A DNA stretch of 64,000 nucleotides from an uncultured Eubacteriales bacterium (GTDB lineage Bacteria; Bacillota; Clostridia; Oscillospirales; CAG-382), in assembly GCA_934446675.1 (NCBI GenBank), contig CAKSEL010000001.1, forward strand, positions 248,001 through 312,000, written 5' to 3'. Positions within the stretch are counted from its first letter, which is position 1, and the number at the start of each line of letters is the position of its first letter. This document shows positions 25,638 to 34,000 of the stretch, in pieces. The translations under genes were made by a program, and so were the position numbers. The notes below the pieces were generated by a model, which saw nothing but the letters and a program-made list of their open reading frames with translations, did no database searches and had not been told where the DNA came from.

Positions 25638-28097
25638 TTGGATTTAAAGCAAAGATACATAAAAGCAAGAAAAGAGCTGTTCGACAGATACTACGCGAAC
25701 CTCAACGAAATGCAGCGCAAAGCCGTATACGCGGTAAACGGTCCTCTGCTCGTACTTGCGGGCGCAGGCAGCGGAAAAACGACGGTGCTTGTTCAGAGAA
25801 TAGCTCACATAATAAAATACGGCTCTGCCATGGACACCGAGAGTATTCCGGAAAGCATGCTGCTTGAGCCGTATATTGCGGTGCTCGAATCACTTGCTGC
25901 CGACAAGAACGCGGACAGGCAAAAGCTTGAAAGCGCGCTCGACACCTTTGCCGTAATGCCGGCAAGTCCGCACGAGATACTCTCCATTACCTTTACCAAC
26001 AAGGCTGCCGGCGAGATGAAGGAACGTCTTGAAAAACAGCTCGGCGAAAAGGCGCTCCAGATATGGGCAGGCACTTTCCATTCGGTATGCGCGCGTCTTT
26101 TACGTATGCACATTGACCGTCTGGGACGTGAAAACAGCTTTACGATATATGACACGGACGACCAAAAGCGTCTTATGACGACCTGCATAAAGGAGCTTGG
26201 ATTAAACGACAAGACCTTTGCGCCGCGCTCCGTACTTTCGGAAATAAGCAAGAGCAAGGAAAAGCTTATGGACGACAAAGCTTACAGGGCTGCCGTAGGA
26301 ACAACCGATATGCGCCGTCTGAGCATTGCAAAGCTGTATTCGCTTTACGAACACAAAAAGCTTGCCGCAAACGCGCTTGACTTTGACGACATGATAATGC
26401 TGACTGTAAAGATACTGCGCGAAAACGCGGACATTCTCGAAAAATATCAGAGACGTTTCAGGTACGTTCTTGTTGACGAGTATCAGGACACAAACCACGC
26501 GCAGTTTATACTGACAAGCCTTCTGTGCTCGGGATATTACAACATTATGGCTGTCGGCGACGACGATCAGAGCATATACAAATTCAGAGGCGCGACCATC
26601 GAGAACATTCTCGGTTTCGACAGAGTATTCAAAAACGCACGAGTTATAAAGCTTGAACAGAATTACCGTTCGACAGACAAAATTCTCGACGCGGCAAACG
26701 CCGTTATAAAAAACAACTCCGGCAGAAAAGGCAAAACGCTCTGGACAAGCACCAAAGGCGGAGAAAAAATAGTCGTCAAGAAGTGCGAAACACAGACCTC
26801 CGAGGCACAGTACATAACAGACCGCATAGGCGAGCTTGTCAAAAACGACGGCTACGCTTTCTCGGATTTTGCCGTTCTCTACCGCACAAACGCCCAGTCC
26901 AGCACGCTTGAAACTGTATTCGCAAAAAGCGGTATTCCCTACCGGATACTCGGCGGTATGCGTTTCTACGACCGCAAGGAAATAAAGGACATCATAGCGT
27001 ATCTCTGCGTTATGTGCAACCCAAACGACAACGTACGCTTAAAGCGCATCATCAATGTTCCCAAACGCGGAATAGGCGACGCGACAGTCGAAGAAATAGA
27101 ACGCATTGCAGCGGACGAGGGAGAAAACATGCTGTCGGTCTGCCGCGACTGCTACAAATATCCGTCGCTTTCGAGAAGCGTTCCGAGACTTGAAAAATTT
27201 GCGGCAATGATAGACGGGCTTACGGAAAGTGCGGCAAAAGTAAATCTCGGCGTACTCTGCGAAAAGGTATTTCAGGTTACGGGGTACAGCGATATGCTTT
27301 CCGAACTTGACGAGGCTGAGGGCAAAGACAGGATAGAAAACGTAAAACAGCTTGTTTCAAACGCGGTTTCCTACGAACAGAGTGCTGACGAACCGTCGCT
27401 TTCGGGATTTCTCGAAGAAGTTGCGCTGGTTTCCGACATTGACAACTACGATCAAAACGCGGCAGCCGTTGTTATGATGACGATACACAGCGCAAAGGGT
27501 CTTGAATTTCCCGTAGTATTCTTACCCGGAGTCGAGGAAAACATCTTCCCCGGCACTCAGGCTATAATGGACGAGGACGAGCTTGAAGAAGAACGCAGGC
27601 TTGCGTATGTCGCGATAACGCGCGCAAAGAAGCGGCTGTTTATACTGCACTGCAACTCGCGCATGACCTACGGCAAGACGGAATTTAACAGGCGTTCGAG
27701 GTTTATCGACGAAATACCCGAAAGCTGCTGCGAATACGAGGACGCATGGCTCGACAGAATGCAGTCGGGCAGAAACGACTTCATGTCTGAATTTTCGCGT
27801 GCAAACGCCGCAGCCGCACGTTCGCAGAGTACGACATTTTCAGGTTCCGGTTCCGGCTATTCTTCAGGAAATTACACGCCGGGTTACAAGCGCACATTCA
27901 CTGCGCCGCCAAAGTCCGAAAACAAAGCTGCTGCCGTATTCAGAGCCGGCGACACGGTCACTCACCCTATCTTCGGCGACGGTATGGTATTGAGTGCAAA
28001 GAGTATCGGCGGAGATATGCTCTACGAGGTTGCGTTTGACAAAGCAGGAACTAAAAAAATCATGGGCAATTTTGCAAAAATGAGTAAAAAGAGCTGA
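25638..28097 (+). CDS. pcrA: ATP-dependent DNA helicase PcrA/UvrD family
   Basis: An 819-residue superfamily 1A helicase used in repair and plasmid/replication processing. The Q motif (LNEMQRKAV), Walker A AGAGSGKT (41-48), ITFTNKAAGEMKERL, the DEYQDTN box, the GDDDQSIYKFRGA motif, VVMMTIHSAKGLEFPVVF and the VAITRAKKRL motif are all present. The C-terminal module VTHPIFGDGMV...GNFAKM is the RNA-polymerase-binding-type end of PcrA. It starts with TTG after AGAGGAGC. Odd point: about 50 extra residues (roughly 60-110) lie between motif I and motif Ia, where PcrA normally has only a short link. Confidence 0.93.
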   Translation: MDLKQRYIKARKELFDRYYANLNEMQRKAVYAVNGPLLVLAGAGSGKTTVLVQRIAHIIKYGSAMDTESIPESMLLEPYIAVLESLAADKNADRQKLESALDTFAVMPASPHEILSITFTNKAAGEMKERLEKQLGEKALQIWAGTFHSVCARLLRMHIDRLGRENSFTIYDTDDQKRLMTTCIKELGLNDKTFAPRSVLSEISKSKEKLMDDKAYRAAVGTTDMRRLSIAKLYSLYEHKKLAANALDFDDMIMLTVKILRENADILEKYQRRFRYVLVDEYQDTNHAQFILTSLLCSGYYNIMAVGDDDQSIYKFRGATIENILGFDRVFKNARVIKLEQNYRSTDKILDAANAVIKNNSGRKGKTLWTSTKGGEKIVVKKCETQTSEAQYITDRIGELVKNDGYAFSDFAVLYRTNAQSSTLETVFAKSGIPYRILGGMRFYDRKEIKDIIAYLCVMCNPNDNVRLKRIINVPKRGIGDATVEEIERIAADEGENMLSVCRDCYKYPSLSRSVPRLEKFAAMIDGLTESAAKVNLGVLCEKVFQVTGYSDMLSELDEAEGKDRIENVKQLVSNAVSYEQSADEPSLSGFLEEVALVSDIDNYDQNAAAVVMMTIHSAKGLEFPVVFLPGVEENIFPGTQAIMDEDELEEERRLAYVAITRAKKRLFILHCNSRMTYGKTEFNRRSRFIDEIPESCCEYEDAWLDRMQSGRNDFMSEFSRANAAAARSQSTTFSGSGSGYSSGNYTPGYKRTFTAPPKSENKAAAVFRAGDTVTHPIFGDGMVLSAKSIGGDMLYEVAFDKAGTKKIMGNFAKMSKKS

Positions 28098-28127
28098 AAT
28101 TACGCTATGTAAGTGCAAAATGCAGTA

Positions 28128-28168
28128 TCGGCAAAGCAAGATTGTAAATTTTTTTGTATTTTTGCCGA
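28128..28168. repeat. Inverted repeat after pcrA
   Basis: TCGGCAAA (28128-28135) and TTTGCCGA (28161-28168) are perfect 8-base arms with a 25-base AT-rich spacer, 30 bases after the pcrA stop. It may act as a weak terminator, but the following T-run is poor. Confidence 0.35.
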
Positions 28169-28184
28169 AAATTCAATTTTGCTA

Positions 28185-28213
28185 TTGCAATTTTCATCAA
28201 TGCATGATATAAT
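28185..28213 (+). promoter_or_regulatory. Sigma-A promoter of rpmB
   Basis: TTGCAA (28185-28190), 17 bp, TATAAT (28208-28213) with extended TG at 28205-28206. Confidence 0.8.
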
Positions 28214-28296
28214 AACGCTGTTGTCCGCAGATGTATGCTCTCTTCTGCGGCTTACTGAGAAAAAAACAATTATCATAAAAGCCGGAGGTGTCACAA

Positions 28297-28485
28297 ATGG
28301 CAAAGTGCGCAGTATGCGGAAAGGGCGTTACTTTCGGATGTAACGTATCCCATTCTCACAGAAAGACCAACAGAACATGGAAGCCCAACATACGCAAGGT
28401 CAAGGTCGTTGATAACGGCACACACAAGACCGTAACGGTTTGTTCCCGCTGCCTTCGTTCAGGCAAGGTAACAAGAGCTATCTGA
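28297..28485 (+). CDS. rpmB: 50S ribosomal protein L28
   Basis: A 62-residue large-subunit ribosomal protein. MAKCAVCGKGV opens with the first CxxC pair and VCSRCLRSGKV carries the second, so this is the zinc-ribbon form. The middle VSHSHRKTNRTWKPNIRKV is typical. GGAGGTG is ideally placed before ATG 28297; an in-frame ATG 9 bases upstream falls in the ribosome site and was rejected. It is monocistronic with its own promoter and terminator. Confidence 0.97.
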   Translation: MAKCAVCGKGVTFGCNVSHSHRKTNRTWKPNIRKVKVVDNGTHKTVTVCSRCLRSGKVTRAI

Positions 28486-28511
28486 ATTTCAAATTAAATA
28501 GTTTTCTTGAC

Positions 28512-28538
28512 GGCAGTCTCTTTTCGGGACTGCCTTTA
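28512..28538 (+). terminator. Terminator of rpmB
   Basis: The hairpin GGCAGTC...GACTGCC (28512-28534) is followed by TTTATCTTT. Confidence 0.75.
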
Positions 28539-28648
28539 TCTTTGCTCTTTTTCAGATACCGGCGTCAAAGTCCTGTTTTTGGTACAGATAATATTGTAGA
28601 ATAATGTTGTAAAAGCAAGATACCCCAACGAAAAAAGGAGAAACTGCA

Positions 28649-28957
28649 ATGAAAACATTATTCAGACTTTTGGGAACTTCAGGTATTATCTACATTCTCG
28701 GCTGTGCCGGAGGCACGGACACAGACGCGCTCGACTTTTACGGTGCGCTTGCAAGAACGCTGATTTCGCTTATACTCTGCACGGTATGCTTTACCGCGGC
28801 AAATTTATGCGCAAAGCGCGAAAGGGCAAAAAAAGCTGCGGCAAGACGCAGAAATGTCCGCCGCAGAGAAAATGCTTTTATAAAAAATCCGGGATTTGAA
28901 ATGTCAGCCGAGCCAGTAAGACAGCACGCTTGCGGAATCAATGCCGAGTGCCTTTGA
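28649..28957 (+). CDS. Small membrane protein of unknown function
   Basis: A 102-residue protein that I do not recognise. It has two hydrophobic segments (about residues 7-20 and 33-52), then a strongly basic stretch (AKRERAKKAAARRRNVRRR) on the presumed cytoplasmic side, then a short hydrophilic tail. AAAGGAG lies 8 bases before the ATG. Its last 54 bases overlap the 3' end of the convergent membrane-protein gene; that part of the reading may be imposed by the opposite strand. No partner or function is suggested by context. Confidence 0.55.
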   Translation: MKTLFRLLGTSGIIYILGCAGGTDTDALDFYGALARTLISLILCTVCFTAANLCAKRERAKKAAARRRNVRRRENAFIKNPGFEMSAEPVRQHACGINAECL

Positions 28958-29947
28958 GGCTTTGGAATCAAAATCAGATATTTCGGGTATCTGAGAAAGA
29001 CCGGTATTTTTCACGGTGCAGTAATACAGCACATTCTTACTGTCGGCGCCGACGAACGTCACGCTGCCGAACGAAAAGTTTTCCGCTTTTTCAAGCGTTG
29101 CGCAAAGTTCTTTGCAGACCGACTCAAAATATTCCTTATCCATATACAGTGCGTAAATGCCTACCGTATAGTCTACCCTTTCGGCATAGAACATTGACGG
29201 CGCTTTGCGGTCTATAATCTCGCCGTCGGCAAAATTTATATCTGATTTCAGAAGTTCAAAGTTATCTGCGCCCATTCCGAGAACATAAGACATCATATTA
29301 TTATATGTAACAAGCATATTGCTCTCGATTACGTCTCTTATTCCGTCTGTATACCTATTTCCCTTTTTTCCTACCCACAGTTCCCTGTCGTTTCCGACGG
29401 TCTCGCCGTCTATTTCCGCCGTAAAGCAGGTTTTATACGCGTTCTCGCCTATATCGTAATACGTATACGTCTGAGCCGGTATATCCGGATAGTTTTCCTT
29501 TATATATTTATTGTTTTTTACCGACGCCGACATTGCGGAAAAAATATTACCGCAGAAGATCACATACACGGCAAGCGCCGAAACCATAAGCGCCGCGCAC
29601 TTTACAAAGTCCTTTTTTGAAGGGCTTTTTTTATTTTTTATGCGTTCCGACAAAATCTTTACCGTCCGTACCGACAAAAACGTTACAAGCGCGCACACTG
29701 CCGACAGCACAAGAGATGCCGTCATATTCTGCGAGCTTACGCAGTGCATTGCAAACGACATTACAAACGCAAACAGCACCGGCGTTCTTATCTCCCGCGT
29801 TATGATGCCGCAGACAAGTGCGGCGATTATCAGAAACGGAAACGCTCGTACCGTTCCCGACTGCGGAAGATATGCGCAGATTCCCGCAAACAAAATCAAA
29901 GTTCCGGCAAGCAGCCGTACAATTCCGTTATTGAGTATTTTTTTCAT
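28904..29947 (-). CDS. Polytopic membrane protein of unknown function
   Basis: A 347-residue protein. Four to five hydrophobic helices fill residues 8-145 (GTLILFAGICAYLP, FPFLIIAALVCGII, ALMVSALAVYVIFCGNIF among them). A soluble domain of about 200 residues follows, beginning YIKENYPDIPAQTYTYYDIG and presumably outside the cell. AAAGGAG precedes the ATG at good distance. It starts 13 bases after the AraC-family regulator gene and should be its operon partner. I do not recognise the family; a sensory or transport accessory role is possible but unsupported. Confidence 0.75.
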   Translation of the reverse strand: MKKILNNGIVRLLAGTLILFAGICAYLPQSGTVRAFPFLIIAALVCGIITREIRTPVLFAFVMSFAMHCVSSQNMTASLVLSAVCALVTFLSVRTVKILSERIKNKKSPSKKDFVKCAALMVSALAVYVIFCGNIFSAMSASVKNNKYIKENYPDIPAQTYTYYDIGENAYKTCFTAEIDGETVGNDRELWVGKKGNRYTDGIRDVIESNMLVTYNNMMSYVLGMGADNFELLKSDINFADGEIIDRKAPSMFYAERVDYTVGIYALYMDKEYFESVCKELCATLEKAENFSFGSVTFVGADSKNVLYYCTVKNTGLSQIPEISDFDSKASKALGIDSASVLSYWLG

Positions 29948-29960
29948 AGCTGATCTCCTT

Positions 29961-30743
29961 TTACTGATTTACCGGCGTGCTGAAAAACTTATTGCGGTAT
30001 TCCTGCGGCGTTGCCGGATCGTGATAGGCGAAAAATTTAAGAAAGCTCTTATAATCGGGAAATCCCGAAAGCTCGGACACCTGCTTTAACGGATAGCTCG
30101 TCGTAAGCAGCAGGCTTTTTATATACCGCATACGTTCGTCGTCTATGTAAGATTTCAAGCTTACTCCGAAATGAGTTCTGAACGCACGCGAAATATAATC
30201 TTTATTATATCCGAAAACCTCCGAAATCTCTTCGACGGACAGTTTTCTGTCGCTGTTGCGCATTATCCAGTCGCTGACAACTCCGCATATCGGGCAGGCA
30301 TTTGAGCCGGAGCGCCTTGACGCTATATAGATCTCATTCAGCACAAGCCGCAGAAAACACTCGGTCGCACTCTCGACGTATGCCGGGTTCATTGAGCTGT
30401 GAAGAAGCTGTTTTGAAAGCACGGATATACTGCTGCTGGCGTTAAAAGACACGTGTTTCATATCCGAAAGCCGCTTATAGTGCGTCTGAAAATGGAACCA
30501 GTAAAAGCTGACCTCTTCTTTTTCGGTGTTATATTCGTATCCGCCGTGAAGTTTCCCCTTTTCAAGAATTATGCAGTCGCCCTTATTGAGCTTATACTTC
30601 ATTTCGTCCTCGAACATATAGACCGTGCCTTTTATGACATATATTATCTCATGGCTGTCTATTATTCGCGTCGGGTGTATCCACTTCTGATTTTTTGAAA
30701 CAAAAAGTCCGCCGGATTCATATATTGCGTCAAAAAACAACAT
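29961..30743 (-). CDS. AraC-family regulator with cupin-type sensor domain
   Basis: A 260-residue regulator. An N-terminal cupin-like domain (SHEIIYVIKGTVYMFEDEM, LNKGDCIILEKGKLHGGYEY) is followed by the double-HTH domain: VEEISEVFGYNKDYISRAFR first, LKQVSELSGFPDYKSFLKFF second. The frame extends to 30842, but the consensus promoter lies inside that extension, so the start must be the ATG at 30743, preceded at some distance by GGAAGGA. It is co-directional with the membrane protein gene 13 bases downstream and divergent from the large SLH glycosidase-like gene, its likely target by position. Confidence 0.85.
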   Translation of the reverse strand: MLFFDAIYESGGLFVSKNQKWIHPTRIIDSHEIIYVIKGTVYMFEDEMKYKLNKGDCIILEKGKLHGGYEYNTEKEEVSFYWFHFQTHYKRLSDMKHVSFNASSSISVLSKQLLHSSMNPAYVESATECFLRLVLNEIYIASRRSGSNACPICGVVSDWIMRNSDRKLSVEEISEVFGYNKDYISRAFRTHFGVSLKSYIDDERMRYIKSLLLTTSYPLKQVSELSGFPDYKSFLKFFAYHDPATPQEYRNKFFSTPVNQ

Positions 30744-30807
30744 GTCGTATTTTCGTCCTTCCGGTAAAAGAGAATTGTGCCGCGAAACAGCGTATTTATT
30801 CAATATC

Positions 30808-30836
30808 AGTGTATCACAACACGTCTCTTTTGTCAA
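30808..30836 (-). promoter_or_regulatory. Sigma-A promoter of the AraC-family gene
   Basis: Minus-strand TTGACA (30831-30836), 17 bp, TACACT (30808-30813), extended TG at 30815-30816. It makes any start codon upstream of about 30800 impossible. Confidence 0.75.
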
Positions 30837-30930
30837 TCTCAAAAGTATGATTTTTGCACTGTTTTCTCTTGGCGGGTATTATTGCCGTTAAAAGCGCCCT
30901 TACGGTCAAAATTATTGCAAAGTTATTTCC

Positions 30931-30944
30931 AAATGTTAACATTT
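30931..30944. promoter_or_regulatory. Perfect 14-bp palindrome between divergent promoters
   Basis: AAATGTTAACATTT reads the same on both strands. It lies 21 bases upstream of the -35 of the SLH gene and about 95 bases upstream of the AraC -35, a natural operator position. The rest of the 330-base gap between the two genes holds only the two promoters and AT-rich sequence. Confidence 0.45.
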
Positions 30945-30965
30945 TTATTTCACGGTTTTTAACTA

Positions 30966-30994
30966 TTGCAAATTACAACAAACAATGTTACAAT
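30966..30994 (+). promoter_or_regulatory. Promoter of the SLH/GH99-like gene
   Basis: TTGCAA (30966-30971), 17 bp, TACAAT (30989-30994), extended TG at 30986-30987. The leader to the ATG is about 75 bases. Confidence 0.7.
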
Positions 30995-31077
30995 ACTTTT
31001 GGCAAATATGGCAATTTACCAAAATCATTTAATGAAAGCACGCAAACAGCTGCTTTCGCAGAAAAAGGAGATATCAG

Positions 31078-34000
31078 ATGAAAAAACTACTGGCAACTGC
31101 TGCAGCGTTTATAGCAGTGGCAACACTATCGGCAAGCGCTGCGGTCTTTAATCAGACGCAGAGCTTCAAAAGCGGTCAGTTCGCCGACGTAAAGGACGAA
31201 AGCTGGTATGCATCTTCCGTCGAATCGGCGTACAACCTCGGTTTCATGAACGGAACCGACGGCAAAAACTTTTCACCCGACGGAAACGTGACCTTAGCGC
31301 AAGCCGTAACCATCGCGGCAAGAGTCCACGCCATTTACAACGGCAAGACCGCGCCCGTCAACAGCACCACCGGCAACTGGTACGACACATATGTAAAATA
31401 TGCTGTTGACAACGGTATTCTGAAAGACGGCGAATACGCCGATTTCGGTGCAAACGCTCAGAGAAGCGAAGTTGCGCACATTTTTGCAAAGGCGCTTCCC
31501 GAAAGCTACTACAACAAGATAAACGACGTAAAGAAAGTACCCGACGTACCCTCTACAAACAGCTACGCGTCAGAGCTTCTCATGCTCTACAATGCGGGCG
31601 TTGTAATGGGTAACGACGAATTCGGAACCTTTTTCCCGGCAAGCCCGATAAAGCGAAGCGAGATTTCGGCGATAATCTCAAGAGCCGCAATTCCCGAAAG
31701 CAGAATAAAAAAGACACTTACAAACGCAGACTATGAGGACGCTTATTATCTTATTGATGATGTAAACGGAATATCTGTTTCAAATCTGTCAAGTGTTTTC
31801 GGCACATCATGGAACTATGACAACCGAGCAAGACTTATGTCTGTTTCAAACCTTATCTCCACCCTTAACGACGTTTCCGACAAACTCCCCGTTGTCGTTT
31901 GGAAAGACATAGACGATCAGAATTCCGGGCTGCTTACATTAAAACTCAGAACTTCCGTAAACTTTCCGGTAAATATTTCGACAGGCGTATATTATTCTAT
32001 TACCGATGACAGCAAGAACAATCTTCTGACGCTTGCCTTTGACAACGCCGAGCTCACGTTCAACGGTAAGAAAACCGGTTATTTCTACAAAAACGGCACA
32101 GTAATTAACATACGCGTTGAAATGGATCTCGACCAAAGAACCGCAAATCTCTATATAGACGGTCTTGCATACGGTGATAACTATACTCTTACCGATACTG
32201 TTGCAGGAAGATTTTATGCCGGAACCACCGAAAATGCGAAAAATATTTCCTTTGCAGTCAGTAAAATCGAAATTTTCAGGAACTATTTGGTTAATGAAAA
32301 ATTTGACATGAACGGTGTTGACAATATTCCCGCAAGCTGGCAGACTTCCGGCAACGCAACAATAAAAGAGGACAGCAAACTCAGCAACGATTTTTACGCG
32401 CTGGCCTTAAGCGCACAAAGCAATAGCTCTCACTCGGCTAAGAAAACCTTTAATCCAATTTCCGGAAACGTCATTTTTGAATCGTATGTTTTTCTTCCTT
32501 CTGACAGTGGAAAAGCTGTGGTTTCTCTTAACGGCGGCGACAAGCAGATAGCATCAATGCGTCTTGAAGGCGGCAAGATATACTCGGGTACCGGCAAGGA
32601 ACTTCGTTTCCACAACGGAGACATCTGGCAGTGTCTGAGAATTGAGGCAAACACGACGACAGGAAACGTAATATACAAGATAAACGGCAAAAAGTGCGGT
32701 GAGGAGTACATTGAAGGTATACCCAAGACCGCAGACAACATTACATATACGTTCGACGCCGAAAAAGCAGCTCAGATTCTGATAGACGATGTCGAGGTAT
32801 ATCTTACCCACGAATACGACGACTACTGCCCCGAACCCGTTCCGGCGCTTTCAGACAAGTACGACGTTGTACTTAATATGTGTTCTCTCTGGAGAGAAGG
32901 ACAGCACAGAGGCTGGGAAGCAATTTCGGCTTATCCCGACAAGGAAACATATCTCGGATTTTATGACGAAGGTCTTACAGAGGTTGCGGACTGGGAAATA
33001 AAATACATGGTTGAGCACGGCATCGGAGTTCAGCATCTGTGTTGGTATTCGCCTTCCGATGATATAAACGAACCCATAAAAAGTTCAAAGTTCAACTTTG
33101 CTCTTCACGACGGTTTCTTCAATGCCAAGTATTCCGATATGATGAAATTTGCAATTATGTGGGAAAATACAGGCAATAATATAAAGAGTTTGGACCAATT
33201 CAAAAAGTACATATGGAGTTACTGGGTTGACTACTACTTCACAGATCCCCGTTACTACACAGTTAACAATAAACCTGTGATTACCGTATGGAGTTACAAT
33301 AATTTCCTTCATGATTTTGGCAACACTGCAAAATGTCAGGAAGCACGCAAATTTATGGAAGAGGACATCAAGAAGTACGGTTTTGACGGCATCATCTTAT
33401 TGTTTGCAGATGCCAACGCAACAGATTTGGGAACGTTTGAAACAATGAAAGCTATCGGCGGAGATGGTTCTTACGCTTACCATTATCAGCAAGACGGCAT
33501 TTACGCCGACAAGGCAATGACGCGTATGCAAAAGAACGAGGACTTCAAGGCTCTGCACATTGTTCCCACGGCAAGCGTAGGCTTCAACAACATCGGTTGG
33601 GATACGACAAGAAAGCCCATGGCATCTCTTGACGAGCACAAAAAGCAGCTTGAATACATCAGAGACGTATATCTCCCGTCACAGTCCGGAGAAGAAGACT
33701 GGCACAGCAAAATGCTCATAATCTCCACCTGGAACGAATACGGCGAAGGTACTTACGTAATGCCGGCAGGCGTTCACGGTTTCGGCTATCTCGACAACAT
33801 AAGAGAAGTGCTTGTAGGCACTCCGATACCCGAAGGAACTGATATCAAGCCCACAGAGCAGCAAAAAGCACGTCTCGGTCATCTCTATACCGGCGACATG
33901 ACAACTCTTACAACGCTTGACAAGGATTCTGACGAAGAAGACACAAATGTTTCCTATGATACAGCATACGATTTTGCATTTTCAAATTGGACCGAGAGTT

